Positions 35,840 to 45,071 are shown, counted from the stretch's first letter. The stretch is DNA of 64,000 nucleotides from Sphingomonas_R arantia (GCF_042682045.1 NZ_JBHUGS010000003.1:372001-436000); one strand, 5' to 3'. Notes: a model not told the origin generated them from the letters alone. A program made the numbers and translations.

Positions 35840-38749
35840 TCAGAAGAACAGCTTGCGCACCGACAGCCGCACCTCGCGCCCGATCGGGTCGAGATAACCC
35901 GGCTGATAACCAAGCGGCGTTACGCCGGCCACGTCGCGCACGCCCTGCCGCTGATTGAACAGGTTGTTGACCGAGAAGCTGACGCGCATGCCACGCGCGA
36001 ACCGGTACGGCACCAGCGCCGGGATCTGCGAGAAATCCGCGAACAGCCGCAGGTCGACCGTGGCGAGCGAGGAGAAGAACAGGTCGCCGTCGCCCGCTCC
36101 GGCCGCGGTGCCGCCCGCCCGGACGAACGTCTTGCTCTGCCAATCGCCCGACAGACGCGCGCCATATCCGTTGCGGAATACGCCGGCCTGCACCTCCACC
36201 TGATGCCGCGGTGCGCCGCCGCCGGTCCCGCTCGCCGCACCGTCCAGCAGGTCGAGCACCGGCACGCCGTCGCGGATCACCACGTCGTTGCGGAATTGCC
36301 AGGTGTGGTAGACCGCGAACTGCACGCGCCCGCCACCGCCGCCGCGACCACCGCCACCACCACGTCCGCCACCGCCGCCGAAACCGCCAGCCCTGCGTCC
36401 ACCGCCGCCGTCACCGCGCGCGCCGTCCGGCCGCCCGCCGCCCGCCGGCCGGTCCGCCGCCGTCCCGACCGCACCCTCGGGGCGGCCACCCGGTCCACGC
36501 GCCGGCACCGTCTCGCCACGCGCGATCCGCGCGTCACGATCGGCACGATACGCCTCGAACAACGCCTGGTTGTTCGCCTTCAGTGGTACCGACAGGTTGA
36601 ACCCCCAGCGCAGCTGCTCGCGGTTCTGGCGCTGGAAGTTGACCGGCCGGCTGTCGATGCTGAGCAGCGCGCCGTCCGCATTGCGGATGAACCGGTCGGG
36701 GAACGCCGCCTCGATCGCGGCGGTCGGCGCGGGCAATGCCGAACTCGCATTCTTGATGCGCGTGCTGACATAGTTGGCGACCAGCGACAGGTCGGGCTTG
36801 GCGAACGGTTTCCAGTTCGCGCCGAGCTTCAGCACGCGGCGGTTGTCGGACAGCAGGTCCGGGTTGCCGCCGCTGATCTGCGTCACGCCCACCGTCTGCC
36901 CGGTGCGGTAATCGAACACCCGCACGTCGAACGTCGAAATCTGCGGATTGCCCAGCTGCTGGACGGTCGGCGCGCCCTCCTCCTGCGTTTGAGACGCGAT
37001 CAGGCTCAACCGCCCGGTCGGCCGCCAGTTCAGCCCGTAGCCGAGCTTGGTCAGCGTCCCGAAATCCGAAAGCCGGTCGACCGACGCATTCACATTGGCC
37101 GACACGTCGCCGATCGCGCCCAGCACATCGGCGCGCCGGCTGGTCAGCGGGATGTCGATATTGCCCTGCGCGTTCGCGTTGCTGCGGTTGAGATTCGCCG
37201 ACTGCACGACCCCCGAACGCACCGACCGCGTGTCGAACGCGTTCAGCTCGCCCCCGACCTTGAAGGTCGTGCTGATCGGCCCGGCCGGCAGGCGCAGCGG
37301 CGATCCGCTCGCCACCAGCTCGACATCGCCGCTGTTGCTGACCGATCGCGCGCGGTCCGCGGTGCGAAGCGTGTAGAGATCGCCCGGCAGCGCCCCGAAC
37401 GGGTTGAGCGTCAGGCTGCCGGCGTCGAGCAACGCCTGCGCCGCACTCCCGTCCAGCCCGGTGTCGCTCCGCGTCCGCGATACCGCGCGGTCATAATTGC
37501 CCGTCGCGGTCAGGTTCCAGCTGTCGATCGTCTTGTTCAGCGTGAACCCGGCATGCGCCGTCTCGCCGCGGTTGTTCTGGCCCAGCACCGTGTCGCCATC
37601 GGGGTATCGATAGACCGAAACCGCCTGCCCGAACGGTGAATAGGGGTTCCCCGCCGGCAGGTTCAGCCGCGATCCGGCCAGCCCGCGCAACCCGTCGCTG
37701 CCGGTCGCACCGTAATTGGCGTTGATCGTCGCCGACACATCGCCGAAGATCGTGCGGTTCAGCACCGCGTTCAGCGCCAGCGTGTCGCTTGCCGCGCGCA
37801 GCGTCCGGTACCGGCCCACATCCGTGACGTTCGCGGTGCCTGCCGTGCCCGCGAACTGGCCCAGCGTCGGCCGCCCGGTCACCCCGGCCGGCACGCCCGC
37901 CACCGTCACCGTACTGCCCACCAGCGCACTCAGCGCCGGATCGATCTCGGTCAGCCCCGCCGCCGGCCCGACATTGCCGACCCGGTCGAACAGCTGCCCC
38001 GACGCGGCCGGCACGATGTCCCGGTCGCTTTCCAGCAGCGACCCCTGCTTGCTGTAGTCGACCGACAGGTTCAGCCGCCCGGCGGTGGTGATCTTCAGCA
38101 GGCTGCTCTGGATCCGCCCGCTTTCCCCGCCACCCTGCGTCGACGTGCCGCCGCTCAGCTCGCCCGTCACCGCGTTGAACCGCGGCCGCAGCACGAAATT
38201 GACGACCTTCTGATCCGCATTGTAGCCGTATTTCAGGGCGACTTCTTCCGGCAGGATATCGACGCGCAGGATCGCCTCGGTCGGGATATCGCGCAGCTCG
38301 CCCGGTCCGGAAATCCGCTTGCCGTTCAGCAACGTCACCGGCTGGCCACCGTCGCGCCCCTGCCCGCTGCCGGTCTGCGCGGCGAGCTCCGCCAGCAGGT
38401 CGGTCACCGTGCTGACGCCGTAGGACCGGATGTCGGCGGGCGACAACGTCACCTCCGGCGGGATGCTGCCGACGACGCTGCCCGGCGGGCGCTGCCCGGT
38501 GACGGTGATCGTTTCCTCGTCGCCTTCGCCCTCCGCCGCCACATCGCCCTCGACCGGCGCGGGCGCAGGGGTCGCCGTCTCGGTCGGCGGCGGCGGCGAG
38601 GCCTCGGTCGCGACGGGCGCATCGGCACCGACCTGCCCGCCGGCACTCACCGCCTGCATCGCATAGGCACCCTGTGCCCCGCCCAGCAGGAGCAACGCCA
38701 ATACCCCGCCCGGTACGCCCGGGACCTTGTCATGCATCATCGAATTCAT
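35840..38749 (-). CDS. TonB-dependent outer-membrane receptor
   Basis: 969 residues with a signal peptide (cleavage probably after GAYA), a proline- and alanine-rich stretch, a TonB-box-like ETITVTGQ, and a plug domain (about 90-190) with VTLLNGKRISGPGELRDIP and VALKYGYNADQKVVNFVL. The rest is the beta-barrel, ending in a C-terminal phenylalanine (SVRKLFF), as required for outer-membrane insertion. An unusual insertion at about residues 760-830 contains many glycines in GGGGGR triplets. The substrate is unknown; siderophores, saccharides or aromatic compounds are all taken up by this family in sphingomonads. Confidence 0.95.
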   Translation of the reverse strand: MNSMMHDKVPGVPGGVLALLLLGGAQGAYAMQAVSAGGQVGADAPVATEASPPPPTETATPAPAPVEGDVAAEGEGDEETITVTGQRPPGSVVGSIPPEVTLSPADIRSYGVSTVTDLLAELAAQTGSGQGRDGGQPVTLLNGKRISGPGELRDIPTEAILRVDILPEEVALKYGYNADQKVVNFVLRPRFNAVTGELSGGTSTQGGGESGRIQSSLLKITTAGRLNLSVDYSKQGSLLESDRDIVPAASGQLFDRVGNVGPAAGLTEIDPALSALVGSTVTVAGVPAGVTGRPTLGQFAGTAGTANVTDVGRYRTLRAASDTLALNAVLNRTIFGDVSATINANYGATGSDGLRGLAGSRLNLPAGNPYSPFGQAVSVYRYPDGDTVLGQNNRGETAHAGFTLNKTIDSWNLTATGNYDRAVSRTRSDTGLDGSAAQALLDAGSLTLNPFGALPGDLYTLRTADRARSVSNSGDVELVASGSPLRLPAGPISTTFKVGGELNAFDTRSVRSGVVQSANLNRSNANAQGNIDIPLTSRRADVLGAIGDVSANVNASVDRLSDFGTLTKLGYGLNWRPTGRLSLIASQTQEEGAPTVQQLGNPQISTFDVRVFDYRTGQTVGVTQISGGNPDLLSDNRRVLKLGANWKPFAKPDLSLVANYVSTRIKNASSALPAPTAAIEAAFPDRFIRNADGALLSIDSRPVNFQRQNREQLRWGFNLSVPLKANNQALFEAYRADRDARIARGETVPARGPGGRPEGAVGTAADRPAGGGRPDGARGDGGGGRRAGGFGGGGGRGGGGGRGGGGGRVQFAVYHTWQFRNDVVIRDGVPVLDLLDGAASGTGGGAPRHQVEVQAGVFRNGYGARLSGDWQSKTFVRAGGTAAGAGDGDLFFSSLATVDLRLFADFSQIPALVPYRFARGMRVSFSVNNLFNQRQGVRDVAGVTPLGYQPGYLDPIGREVRLSVRKLFF

Positions 38750-38811
38750 CCGCCTGTTCGGGCCTGCTGTAGCGTCGGTGGATGAACGGATGTTGCATCA
38801 CCAAAGGAATA

Positions 38812-39141
38812 TTACGCGCCCGACACGCTCCGCAGGCTCCGCGCGCGCCGCAGCTTCAGCCCGACATACAGCATCGTCGGCCAGAACAGCGTGTTGACGA
38901 AGTCGGACGACGTATCGGCCCACCGCCACGATCCGTAATGCAGCCGGTCGAGCACCTCGTTGCCGACCTCCGCGATCAGCACCGCCAGTAGCGGCCACGG
39001 CGTCGACAGGCTCCGCCGCGTCACGACGCGCGTCAGGAACATGACCGCCATCCCGGCATGGACGTGCAGCAGGCTGTCCGCCATGCCCGTCCCGTCGCCG
39101 ATCGCCAGGATCATCTTGGTATAGAGCGCGGGGATATCCAT
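38812..39141 (-). CDS. small integral membrane protein
   Basis: 109 residues from ATG 39141. Hydrophobic stretches around residues 25-40 (HVHAGMAVMFLTRVV) and 45-62 (PWPLLAVLIAEVGNEVLD) and one near 80-95 (LFWPTMLYVGLKL) suggest two or three membrane passes. The sequence HVHAG and NEVLDRLHYG with a conserved histidine and glutamate resembles the VanZ-like small membrane proteins of alphaproteobacteria, but I cannot name a family firmly. Upstream is the divergent DUF427 gene. Confidence 0.65.
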   Translation of the reverse strand: MDIPALYTKMILAIGDGTGMADSLLHVHAGMAVMFLTRVVTRRSLSTPWPLLAVLIAEVGNEVLDRLHYGSWRWADTSSDFVNTLFWPTMLYVGLKLRRARSLRSVSGA

Positions 39142-39262
39142 GACCGCGACATGCCCCAGACCGCGGCCCCGAGTCGAGCCGGATCGCAACGCCATGTCCG
39201 GCCGCTGGCACCCCCCACCCCGCCACCCCATATCGCGATCTCCGGACTGGAGACCCCGATCG

Positions 39263-39760
39263 ATGTCGCATCCCGTGCCCGACCAGCCGCTGCCCCACCA
39301 GGAAAGCGTCTGGGACTATCCCCGCCCCGCGATCGCCGAACGCAGCGCCGCGCATATCCGCATCGTCCACCACGGCATCGTGGTCGCCGACACGCGCCGC
39401 GCGGTCCGCACGCTGGAAACCAGCCATCCGCCCAGCTGGTACATCCCGCCCGACGACATCGCCGCCGATGCGCTCCGCCCCTCGCCCGGCGCCAGCTTCT
39501 GCGAATGGAAGGGGCACGCCCGCTATCACGACATCGTGGTCGGCGACGAACGGCTGGTCGGCGTCGGCTGGTCCTACCCCGCGCCGACGCCGCCCTTCGC
39601 GCTGCTCCGCGATCATGTCGCCTTCTATGCCGCACCCTTCGATGCCTGCTATGTCGATGGCGAACGCGTCGTGCCGCAACCCGGCGGCTTCTACGGCGGC
39701 TGGATCACCTCCGCGGTCGCCGGCCCGTTCAAGGGTATCCCCCGCAGCCGCTTCTGGTAA
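39263..39760 (+). CDS. DUF427 domain protein
   Basis: 165 residues. The core SFCEWKGHARYHDIVVGDE, SWSYP-like GWSYPAP and DHVAFYA are the DUF427 signature; the C-terminal half has a second, shorter related part. DUF427 proteins are small beta-rich proteins of unknown role; a cysteine next to the WKG motif is conserved. The ATG at 39263 is chosen because it gives MSHPVPDQPLPHQESVWDY, the usual start. A second, shorter DUF427 protein is encoded at 52466-52750. Confidence 0.85.
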   Translation: MSHPVPDQPLPHQESVWDYPRPAIAERSAAHIRIVHHGIVVADTRRAVRTLETSHPPSWYIPPDDIAADALRPSPGASFCEWKGHARYHDIVVGDERLVGVGWSYPAPTPPFALLRDHVAFYAAPFDACYVDGERVVPQPGGFYGGWITSAVAGPFKGIPRSRFW

Positions 39761-39770
39761 CAGCGGGGCC

Positions 39771-40442
39771 ATGCTCCCGCGCACCCTGATCGACAGCACC
39801 GAAATCGCCGGCGGCGGCACGCTCCACCTGATCCGGCGCGGCGACGAATGGTCGATCACGCTCGCCAACAACGAATTGATGAACAGCCGGACGAGCGGGT
39901 CGGAAGTGGCGCTCGCCACGCTCGGCTGCGACCCCGTCATTCGGCGTCGCGCGCCGAAAGTCCTGATCGGCGGCCTCGGCATGGGCTTCACGCTCCGCGC
40001 CGCACTCGCCGTCCTGCCGATGGATGCGGTGGTGGAGGTCGCCGAACTGGTCCCCGCCGTCATCGCCTGGGCACGCGGACCGCTGGCGTCGCTCCACGGC
40101 GACGGCCTCACCGACCCGCGCACCCGCCTGTTCGAAGGCGACGTGCTGGTCCCGATCCGCGCCGCCCGTGGCAACTACGACGCGATTCTACTCGATGTCG
40201 ACAACGGCCCCGACGGCCTGTCCCGCGCCGGTAACGACGCGCTCTACGACGCCACCGGCCTGCGCGCCGCGGCCACCGCGCTCCGCCCCGGCGGCGTCCT
40301 CGCGGTCTGGTCCACCGCCCCCGACGCCGCCTTCGTCCGCCGCATGGCCACCGCCGGCTTCGCCGTCACCGAACACATCGTCCGCGCCAACGGCCTCCGC
40401 GGCGGCGCCCGCCACATCGTCTGGGTGGGCGTGCGCGGCTAA
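39771..40442 (+). CDS. spermidine-synthase-like methyltransferase-fold protein
   Basis: 223 residues, ten bases after the DUF427 gene. LIGGLGMGFTLRAAL matches the SAM-type glycine loop and AELVPAVIAWARG the acidic strand of spermidine-synthase-like proteins; YDAILLDVDNGPDGL gives the third core strand with the DxDNGP motif. The polyamine-site residues of true spermidine synthases are not obvious, so it is best called a spermidine-synthase-like methyltransferase-fold protein without a known substrate. Confidence 0.8.
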   Translation: MLPRTLIDSTEIAGGGTLHLIRRGDEWSITLANNELMNSRTSGSEVALATLGCDPVIRRRAPKVLIGGLGMGFTLRAALAVLPMDAVVEVAELVPAVIAWARGPLASLHGDGLTDPRTRLFEGDVLVPIRAARGNYDAILLDVDNGPDGLSRAGNDALYDATGLRAAATALRPGGVLAVWSTAPDAAFVRRMATAGFAVTEHIVRANGLRGGARHIVWVGVRG

Positions 40443-40468
40443 GTCTCTCCGCAGTCACCACCGAAACC

Positions 40469-40528
40469 CGTTTGGTTCGAGCCTGTCGAGAACCCTGCGC
40501 AGAGTTCTCAACAGGCTCGAACCAAACG
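40469..40528. repeat. 60-bp inverted repeat, family F copy 1 (convergent junction)
   Basis: Two 25-base arms around a 10-base spacer: CGTTTGGTTCGAGCCTGTCG (plus AGAAC) and its reverse complement with one changed base (GTTCTCAACAGG). Copies of exactly the same length are at 43186 and 51536, all between convergent genes. Just after it, near 40560-40580, there is a second small palindrome CCCTCCCTTTTAAGGGAGGG. Confidence 0.9.
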
Positions 40529-40644
40529 GCGTGGTGAGTACGGGAATTAACAACAAGCCCCCTCCCTTTTAAGGGAGGGGTTGGGGGTGGGTGCAACAGC
40601 TCCCCAAGCGTAACGCCGCGACTAAGACATCCCCCAGCGAACCC

Positions 40645-40791
40645 CTACTTCTTCACCTCGGTATGCAGCTTCACCACATTCGGCAGCTTCTTCCCCTTCG
40701 TCCGCCGCGAGGGCAGTTGCACCGGGTTCTGCTTCTTCCAGTCCGCCCAGCGCATCGGCCCCTCGGGCGTATCGATCATCATGTCGTCCAT
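40645..40791 (-). CDS. 48-residue basic protein
   Basis: Encodes MDDMMIDTPEGPMRWADWKK followed by a basic C-terminal half rich in lysine and arginine (residues 21-48, ending HTEVKK). AAGGA lies eight bases before the ATG, a good ribosome-binding site. The reading frame has strong GC bias in third positions. The composition (acidic start, tryptophan-tryptophan middle, basic end) suggests a nucleic-acid- or ribosome-associated small protein, but no family is recognised. Confidence 0.6.
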   Translation of the reverse strand: MDDMMIDTPEGPMRWADWKKQNPVQLPSRRTKGKKLPNVVKLHTEVKK

Positions 40792-40873
40792 ATCGTCGGT
40801 CCTTACCGTCCACTGACTCAACGAAACCCGTCACGCCCCCGATCGCTCCCCACGGCCGTTCGCGAAGACCCGG

Positions 40874-41074
40874 CTACCCCTCGATGATATCGAGATACGC
40901 GATCACGTCGTCCGGCGTCTGGATGAACAACCCGGCCTGCACGTCCTCCGGCTGCTGCGCCGCCAGCGCCAGCGCCTCGGCCAGCGGCGCATAGATCAGC
41001 GTCTCCGCCACCCCGCCCTCTCCATCGTCCAGATAATAGAGCCGCACCGAGATATCCGCCGCCGTCGTCCGCAT
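40874..41074 (-). CDS. 66-residue hypothetical protein
   Basis: Starts MRTTAADISVRLYYLDDGEG from an ATG with GAGGA six bases upstream and ends at TAG 40874. Two short segments, RLYYLDDGEG and FIQTPDDVIAYLDIIEG, look like a small alpha/beta protein; the composition is acidic. I recognise no function. It is encoded in front of the 48-residue protein on the same strand, and the two may share a transcript. The secreted-protein gene on the other strand starts 126 bases away. Confidence 0.6.
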   Translation of the reverse strand: MRTTAADISVRLYYLDDGEGGVAETLIYAPLAEALALAAQQPEDVQAGLFIQTPDDVIAYLDIIEG

Positions 41075-41200
41075 GTCGATCCTCGTTAACCAAACCCGCA
41101 AGATGCCGGCTCTCGGCCCGCTCGTCCAGACCACACACCGGAACCCGTGCCCCGAACCGGCGGTTACCCCGCGCATATCCCCAAGATCGGAACCCGCGCC

Positions 41201-42304
41201 ATGAAGACGATCCACGCCGCCCTCATCGGCACCGCCGCCGTGGGCCTGCTCGCCGCCGGCACCGCCATCGCCGCCGACGGCGCACCCAAGCTCACCCAGG
41301 TCGCCACATTCGACCATCAGGTCACCGGCGTCACCGTTGCGCCCGACGGCCGCATCTTCGTCAACTTCCCGCGCTGGACCGACGACGCGCCCGTGTCGGT
41401 GGCCGAGGTCCGCGGCGGCCGCATCACCGCTTACCCCGACGCGACCTGGAACGCCTGGCGCAATGCCAAGGCGCAGACCATGCCGGTCGGCGAACATTTC
41501 GTCTGCGTCCAGTCGGTCGTGGCGGACGGTCGCGGCGGCCTCTGGGTGCTCGATCCCGCCGCGCCGGGGAACGAGAAGATCCTCGAAGGCGGGCCGAAGC
41601 TCGTCCGGATCGACCTGGCCACCAACCGCGTGACAAAGGTCGTGCGCTTCCCCGGCGACGTCGCGCTGCAGGGCACCTACCTCAACGACATCCGCTTCTC
41701 GCCCGACGGGCGCACCGGCTACATCACCGATTCGGGCACGCGCGGCGCAATCATCGTCGTCGATCTCGATGCGGGCACCGCGTTCCGCGCGCTCGACGGC
41801 CACCCCGCGACACAGGTCGAGAAGGACGTCACCGTCACCGTCGACGGAAGGCCGCTCGTCCGCCCCGACGGCCGCCAGCCCGCCTTCTCGGCGGACGGCA
41901 TCGCGCTGTCGAACGACGGCCGGACGCTTTATTTCCAGGCACTCACCGGCCGCACGCTCTACGCCATCGACACCGCCAAGCTGAAGCGTGACACGCCAAA
42001 GGCCGAGACCGAGGCCGCCCTCCGCAAGGTCGGCACCACCACGGTCGCGGACGGCCTCTGGATGAGCAAGGCGGGCGTGCTCTACGTCACCTCGCCCACC
42101 GACAATTCGGTCAAGCGCTGGACCGGCACCACGCTCGAAACCGTCGTGCAGGACAAGCGCCTGCGCTGGCCCGACACGATGTCGGAGGGGCCGGAAGGCA
42201 CGCTCTACGTCACCGCCAGCCACATCCAGGACACCAACTGGTTCAAGCCCGGCGCGCCGGCATCGATCAAGACCGAACTCTTCTCGTTCAAGCCCACGCG
42301 CTGA
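41201..42304 (+). CDS. secreted MRJP / SMP-30-like beta-propeller protein
   Basis: 367 residues with a signal peptide (MKTIHAALIGTAAVGLLAAG..., cleavage probably after AIAA). The mature part is a six-bladed propeller: VTVAPDGRIFVNFPRW, GGLWVLDP, LNDIRFSPDGRTGYITDSG and ADGIALSNDGRTLYF are characteristic of the major-royal-jelly-like branch of the gluconolactonase/SMP-30 superfamily. Members may be lactonases or binding proteins; calcium is a common ligand. The substrate is unknown. The ATG at 41201 is chosen because it starts the signal peptide. Confidence 0.88.
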   Translation: MKTIHAALIGTAAVGLLAAGTAIAADGAPKLTQVATFDHQVTGVTVAPDGRIFVNFPRWTDDAPVSVAEVRGGRITAYPDATWNAWRNAKAQTMPVGEHFVCVQSVVADGRGGLWVLDPAAPGNEKILEGGPKLVRIDLATNRVTKVVRFPGDVALQGTYLNDIRFSPDGRTGYITDSGTRGAIIVVDLDAGTAFRALDGHPATQVEKDVTVTVDGRPLVRPDGRQPAFSADGIALSNDGRTLYFQALTGRTLYAIDTAKLKRDTPKAETEAALRKVGTTTVADGLWMSKAGVLYVTSPTDNSVKRWTGTTLETVVQDKRLRWPDTMSEGPEGTLYVTASHIQDTNWFKPGAPASIKTELFSFKPTR

Positions 42305-42392
42305 CGCCCCACTCCGGCGCGGGCACGGGTCGCCAGACCCGGTCCGCGCCGCTATGCGCCACGCCCATGATGTGGCCGATGGATAATACCCT

Positions 42393-43157
42393 ATGACGAT
42401 GGACCTGGCCGGCACGATCGCGCTCGCCATTGGCGCGGGCGTGCTCGGCGGCGCGATGAATGCGCTGGCCGGCGGGGGCAGCTTTGCCACGCTCCCCGCG
42501 CTGATCGCGATCGGCCTGCCCGCCAACGTCGCCAACGCCACCTCCAACGTGGCGCTGCTGCCGGGGGCAGGCATGAGCGCCTGGGCATTCCGTGACGAAC
42601 TGCAACCGATCGGCGGCGTCCGGATTCGTACGCTGGCCGGGATCACCTTCGTTGGCGGGCTGATCGGCGCGATCCTGCTCGCGGTCACGCCGTCGCGCGC
42701 GTTCGATCTCATCATCCCCTGGCTGCTGCTGTTCGCCGCGGTCATCCTCGCCTGGGGCCCGCGCGCCGCGCTCTGGCTGAAGTCGCGCGTCACCATCGCC
42801 CCGCCCGTGCTGATGGTCGCGCAGGCCTTGCTCGGCATCTACGGCGGCTATTTCGGGGGCGGCGTCGGCCTGATGACCACCGCGATCTACGGCCTGCTCG
42901 CCAACATCAGCCCACGCGCACTGTTCGCCCCGCGCACCCTCATGCTCGCCATCGCGAACTTCGCCGCGACGATCGTGTTCGTCGCCAGCGGCCTCGTGAA
43001 CTGGCAGTCCTGCATCCCGATGCTCGCCGGCGGCATCCTCGGCGGCTGGCTCGGCGCCCGCCTCGGCAAACGCCTGCCGCCGAAGCCAGTGCGCATCTGG
43101 ACGCTGTTCGTGACGATCGTGACCACGGCGGTCTTCTTCAACCGCGCTTACGGCTAA
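42393..43157 (+). CDS. TauE/SafE family permease
   Basis: 254 residues with seven or eight hydrophobic segments. GGAMNALAGGGSFATLPALIAIG near the N-terminus and GGYFGGGVGLM in the second half are the two repeated motifs of the family, which exports sulfite, sulfoacetate and other sulfonates or organic anions. No sulfur-metabolism gene lies next to it, so substrate is open. It follows the secreted propeller gene after 88 bases and ends at the convergent junction with the mannose-1-phosphate guanylyltransferase gene. Confidence 0.9.
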   Translation: MTMDLAGTIALAIGAGVLGGAMNALAGGGSFATLPALIAIGLPANVANATSNVALLPGAGMSAWAFRDELQPIGGVRIRTLAGITFVGGLIGAILLAVTPSRAFDLIIPWLLLFAAVILAWGPRAALWLKSRVTIAPPVLMVAQALLGIYGGYFGGGVGLMTTAIYGLLANISPRALFAPRTLMLAIANFAATIVFVASGLVNWQSCIPMLAGGILGGWLGARLGKRLPPKPVRIWTLFVTIVTTAVFFNRAYG

Positions 43158-43185
43158 GTCGCGAGGCGCGCCTCACCCTCAACCC

Positions 43186-43245
43186 CGTTTGGTTCGAGCC
43201 TGTCGAGAACGCCGCGCTGAGTTCTCGACAGGCTCGAACCAAACG
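43186..43245. repeat. 60-bp inverted repeat, family F copy 2 (convergent junction)
   Basis: Perfect 25-base arms (CGTTTGGTTCGAGCCTGTCG plus AGAAC, and the reverse complement) around the spacer GCCGCGCTGA. It lies between the ends of the TauE/SafE gene and the convergent mannose-1-phosphate guanylyltransferase gene, and could end transcription from both sides. Confidence 0.92.
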
Positions 43246-43267
43246 GGAGGGTTATAAACCCCCGCTT

Positions 43268-43364
43268 ATCCCGAGCGAAGTCGAGGGACCCTTCGAGCGC
43301 AGTCGAGAAGCCCACATCGCCCCTCGGCTACGCTCGGGGACGGTCCCTCGACTGCGCTCGGGAT
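43268..43364. repeat. inverted repeat, family I copy 1
   Basis: Arms ATCCCGAGCGAAGTCGAGGG (43268 on) and CCCTCGACTGCGCTCGGGAT (to 43364) are reverse complements with one change. Inside are further half copies (GAGCGCAGTCGAG). A related, more decayed copy is at 51627-51729, and single arms are at 49891-49937. Confidence 0.85.
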
Positions 43365-43404
43365 GGACGGACGAATGAGGCGGGGTTCAACCCCAACCCC
43401 CAAC

Positions 43405-44496
43405 TTACTCCCCAAACGGCCGATCCAGCGTGATATGCCCACGCTCCTTCAGCACCGCGATCGCGCGCTTCACTTCCTGGCTCTCGCCGCGCGGCATGAT
43501 CAGGATCGCGTCGCCCGTCGCCACCACGATCAGGTCGGACACACCCACCATCGCCACCAGCGGCCCGTCCGTGCGGATCAGGCAGCGCTGCGTATCGATC
43601 GCCACCACGTCGCCGTGCTGCGCATTGCCCGCGATGTCGCGGTCCGCCAACTGGTGGATCGCGTCCCAGCTGCCGACATCGGACCAGCCCATCGCCACCG
43701 GCACCACTACCACGCGGTCCGCCTTCTCCATCACCGCATAATCGACCGAGTCGGACGGCGAGCTGGCGAACGCCACCGGATCGGGGAACAGCCGGTCGTC
43801 CTCGCGCGCCGCACCCGCCACCGCGGCCCGCGCCGCCTCGGCCATCTCCGGCGCATGCGTGTCGAGCGCCGCCATGTAGGTATCGGCGCGGAACAGGAAG
43901 ATGCCGCCGTTCCAGTAATGCCCGCCCGCATCGAGATAACCCTGCGCCGTCGCCCGGTCCGGCTTCTCCACGAACCGCGCGACGCTGAACACGCCGTCGG
44001 CCAGCGTGTCGCCCGCCTGGATATAGCCATAGCCCGTGTCCGGCACGTCGGGTTCGATCCCGAACGTGGCCATCGCGCCGTCGCTGACCAGCGGCAGCGC
44101 GCGGTCGATCGCGGCACGGAACGCGTCCGGGTCGGCGATCACATGGTCCGACGGCATCACCAGCAGCACCGCGTCCGGGTCCGCCGCGACGGCCGCCAGG
44201 GCGATCGCCGGCGCGGTGTTGCGCGCCATCGGCTCCAGGATCAGCAACGCGCCTTCGACACCGGCAGTCGCCAGCTGGTCGGCGATCACATCGGCATGCG
44301 CGGCATTGGCGACAACGATCGGCGCCCCGAACCGCGCATCCTGCGGCGTCCGCCGGGCGGTCAGCTGCAACATCGTGTCGGCATGGGTCAGCGCGAGCAG
44401 CTGTTTCGGCCGACCGGTGCGCGACAGCGGCCACAACCGCGTGCCAGATCCGCCGGACAGGATGACGGGGACGATCTTGGTGGACGGCATGCGCAT
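43405..44496 (-). CDS. manC: mannose-1-phosphate guanylyltransferase
   Basis: 363 residues. VPVILSGGSGTRLWPLSR is the nucleotidyltransferase signature, with RPKQLLAL following; VMPSDHVI, FVEKPD and YWNGGIFLF are the family motifs. The enzyme makes GDP-mannose from GTP and mannose-1-phosphate, a precursor of polysaccharides and of GDP-fucose. The chain stops after the nucleotidyltransferase domain, without the phosphomannose isomerase domain that many bacterial forms have. The start ATG 44496 has GGGGA nearby; 44490 is also possible. It is far from the glycan cluster, so a functional link is only plausible. Confidence 0.92.
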   Translation of the reverse strand: MRMPSTKIVPVILSGGSGTRLWPLSRTGRPKQLLALTHADTMLQLTARRTPQDARFGAPIVVANAAHADVIADQLATAGVEGALLILEPMARNTAPAIALAAVAADPDAVLLVMPSDHVIADPDAFRAAIDRALPLVSDGAMATFGIEPDVPDTGYGYIQAGDTLADGVFSVARFVEKPDRATAQGYLDAGGHYWNGGIFLFRADTYMAALDTHAPEMAEAARAAVAGAAREDDRLFPDPVAFASSPSDSVDYAVMEKADRVVVVPVAMGWSDVGSWDAIHQLADRDIAGNAQHGDVVAIDTQRCLIRTDGPLVAMVGVSDLIVVATGDAILIMPRGESQEVKRAIAVLKERGHITLDRPFGE

Positions 44497-44735
44497 ACTT
44501 CCCCAGCAGGAACGACACGCCACCACGACGCGTCCCAGCCCGGGCGTCCGCCATAGTGCCGTAACGGACAGGATCGGATCGCGCAGGCGCGTCCGCTCGA
44601 TACCGGAGCGCCCCGCACGCGACAAGCCGGCTTGGAATACCATGCGCCGCGCCCCTGCACCGGTAGATCGCGCCCCGTCCACCCCGCATATTGCAATGAT
44701 CTTGAAATATCGCACTAAGCGACCATCTCTAACCC

Positions 44736-45071
44736 ATGGCCCGGCCGTTCCACCATCCCGCCGAAGCGGACATGACGCTCGACGGCGTCCTGCACGCCCT
44801 GTCGGACGGCACGCGCCGGTCGATCGTGGCGAAACTGATCGCGACGGGCGGCCTCAACTGCGGGCAATCCTGCGGCGATCTGCCCGCATCGACCATCTCG
44901 CACCACCACCGCATCCTGCGCGACTGCGGGCTGATCCGTTCCGAAAAACGCGGCGTATCGGTGTTCAACAGCGTGCGCACCGACGAACTCGATCGCCGCT
45001 TCCCCGGCCTCGTCGCCAACATCCTCGCCGCATCCACCCCGGCCGCCGCATCCAGGAGTCCCCACTCATGA
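44736..45071 (+). CDS. ArsR-type winged-helix regulator
   Basis: 111 residues. ALSDGTRRSIVAKL and STISHHHRILRDCGLIRSEKRG are the core helix and recognition region of an ArsR-like winged helix. A CGQSC pair in the linker before the recognition helix could form a disulfide or bind metal, so the protein may sense redox state or metal. Its stop overlaps the start of the luciferase-like monooxygenase gene (ATGA), and two more oxidoreductase genes follow, so it probably controls this operon itself. Confidence 0.85.
   Translation: MARPFHHPAEADMTLDGVLHALSDGTRRSIVAKLIATGGLNCGQSCGDLPASTISHHHRILRDCGLIRSEKRGVSVFNSVRTDELDRRFPGLVANILAASTPAAASRSPHS

Noticed and set aside
43405..44496. Mannose-1-phosphate guanylyltransferase as part of the glycan cluster
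   Set aside because: It lies 20 kb away in the opposite side of the tRNA and among unrelated genes; only a biochemical link is possible.
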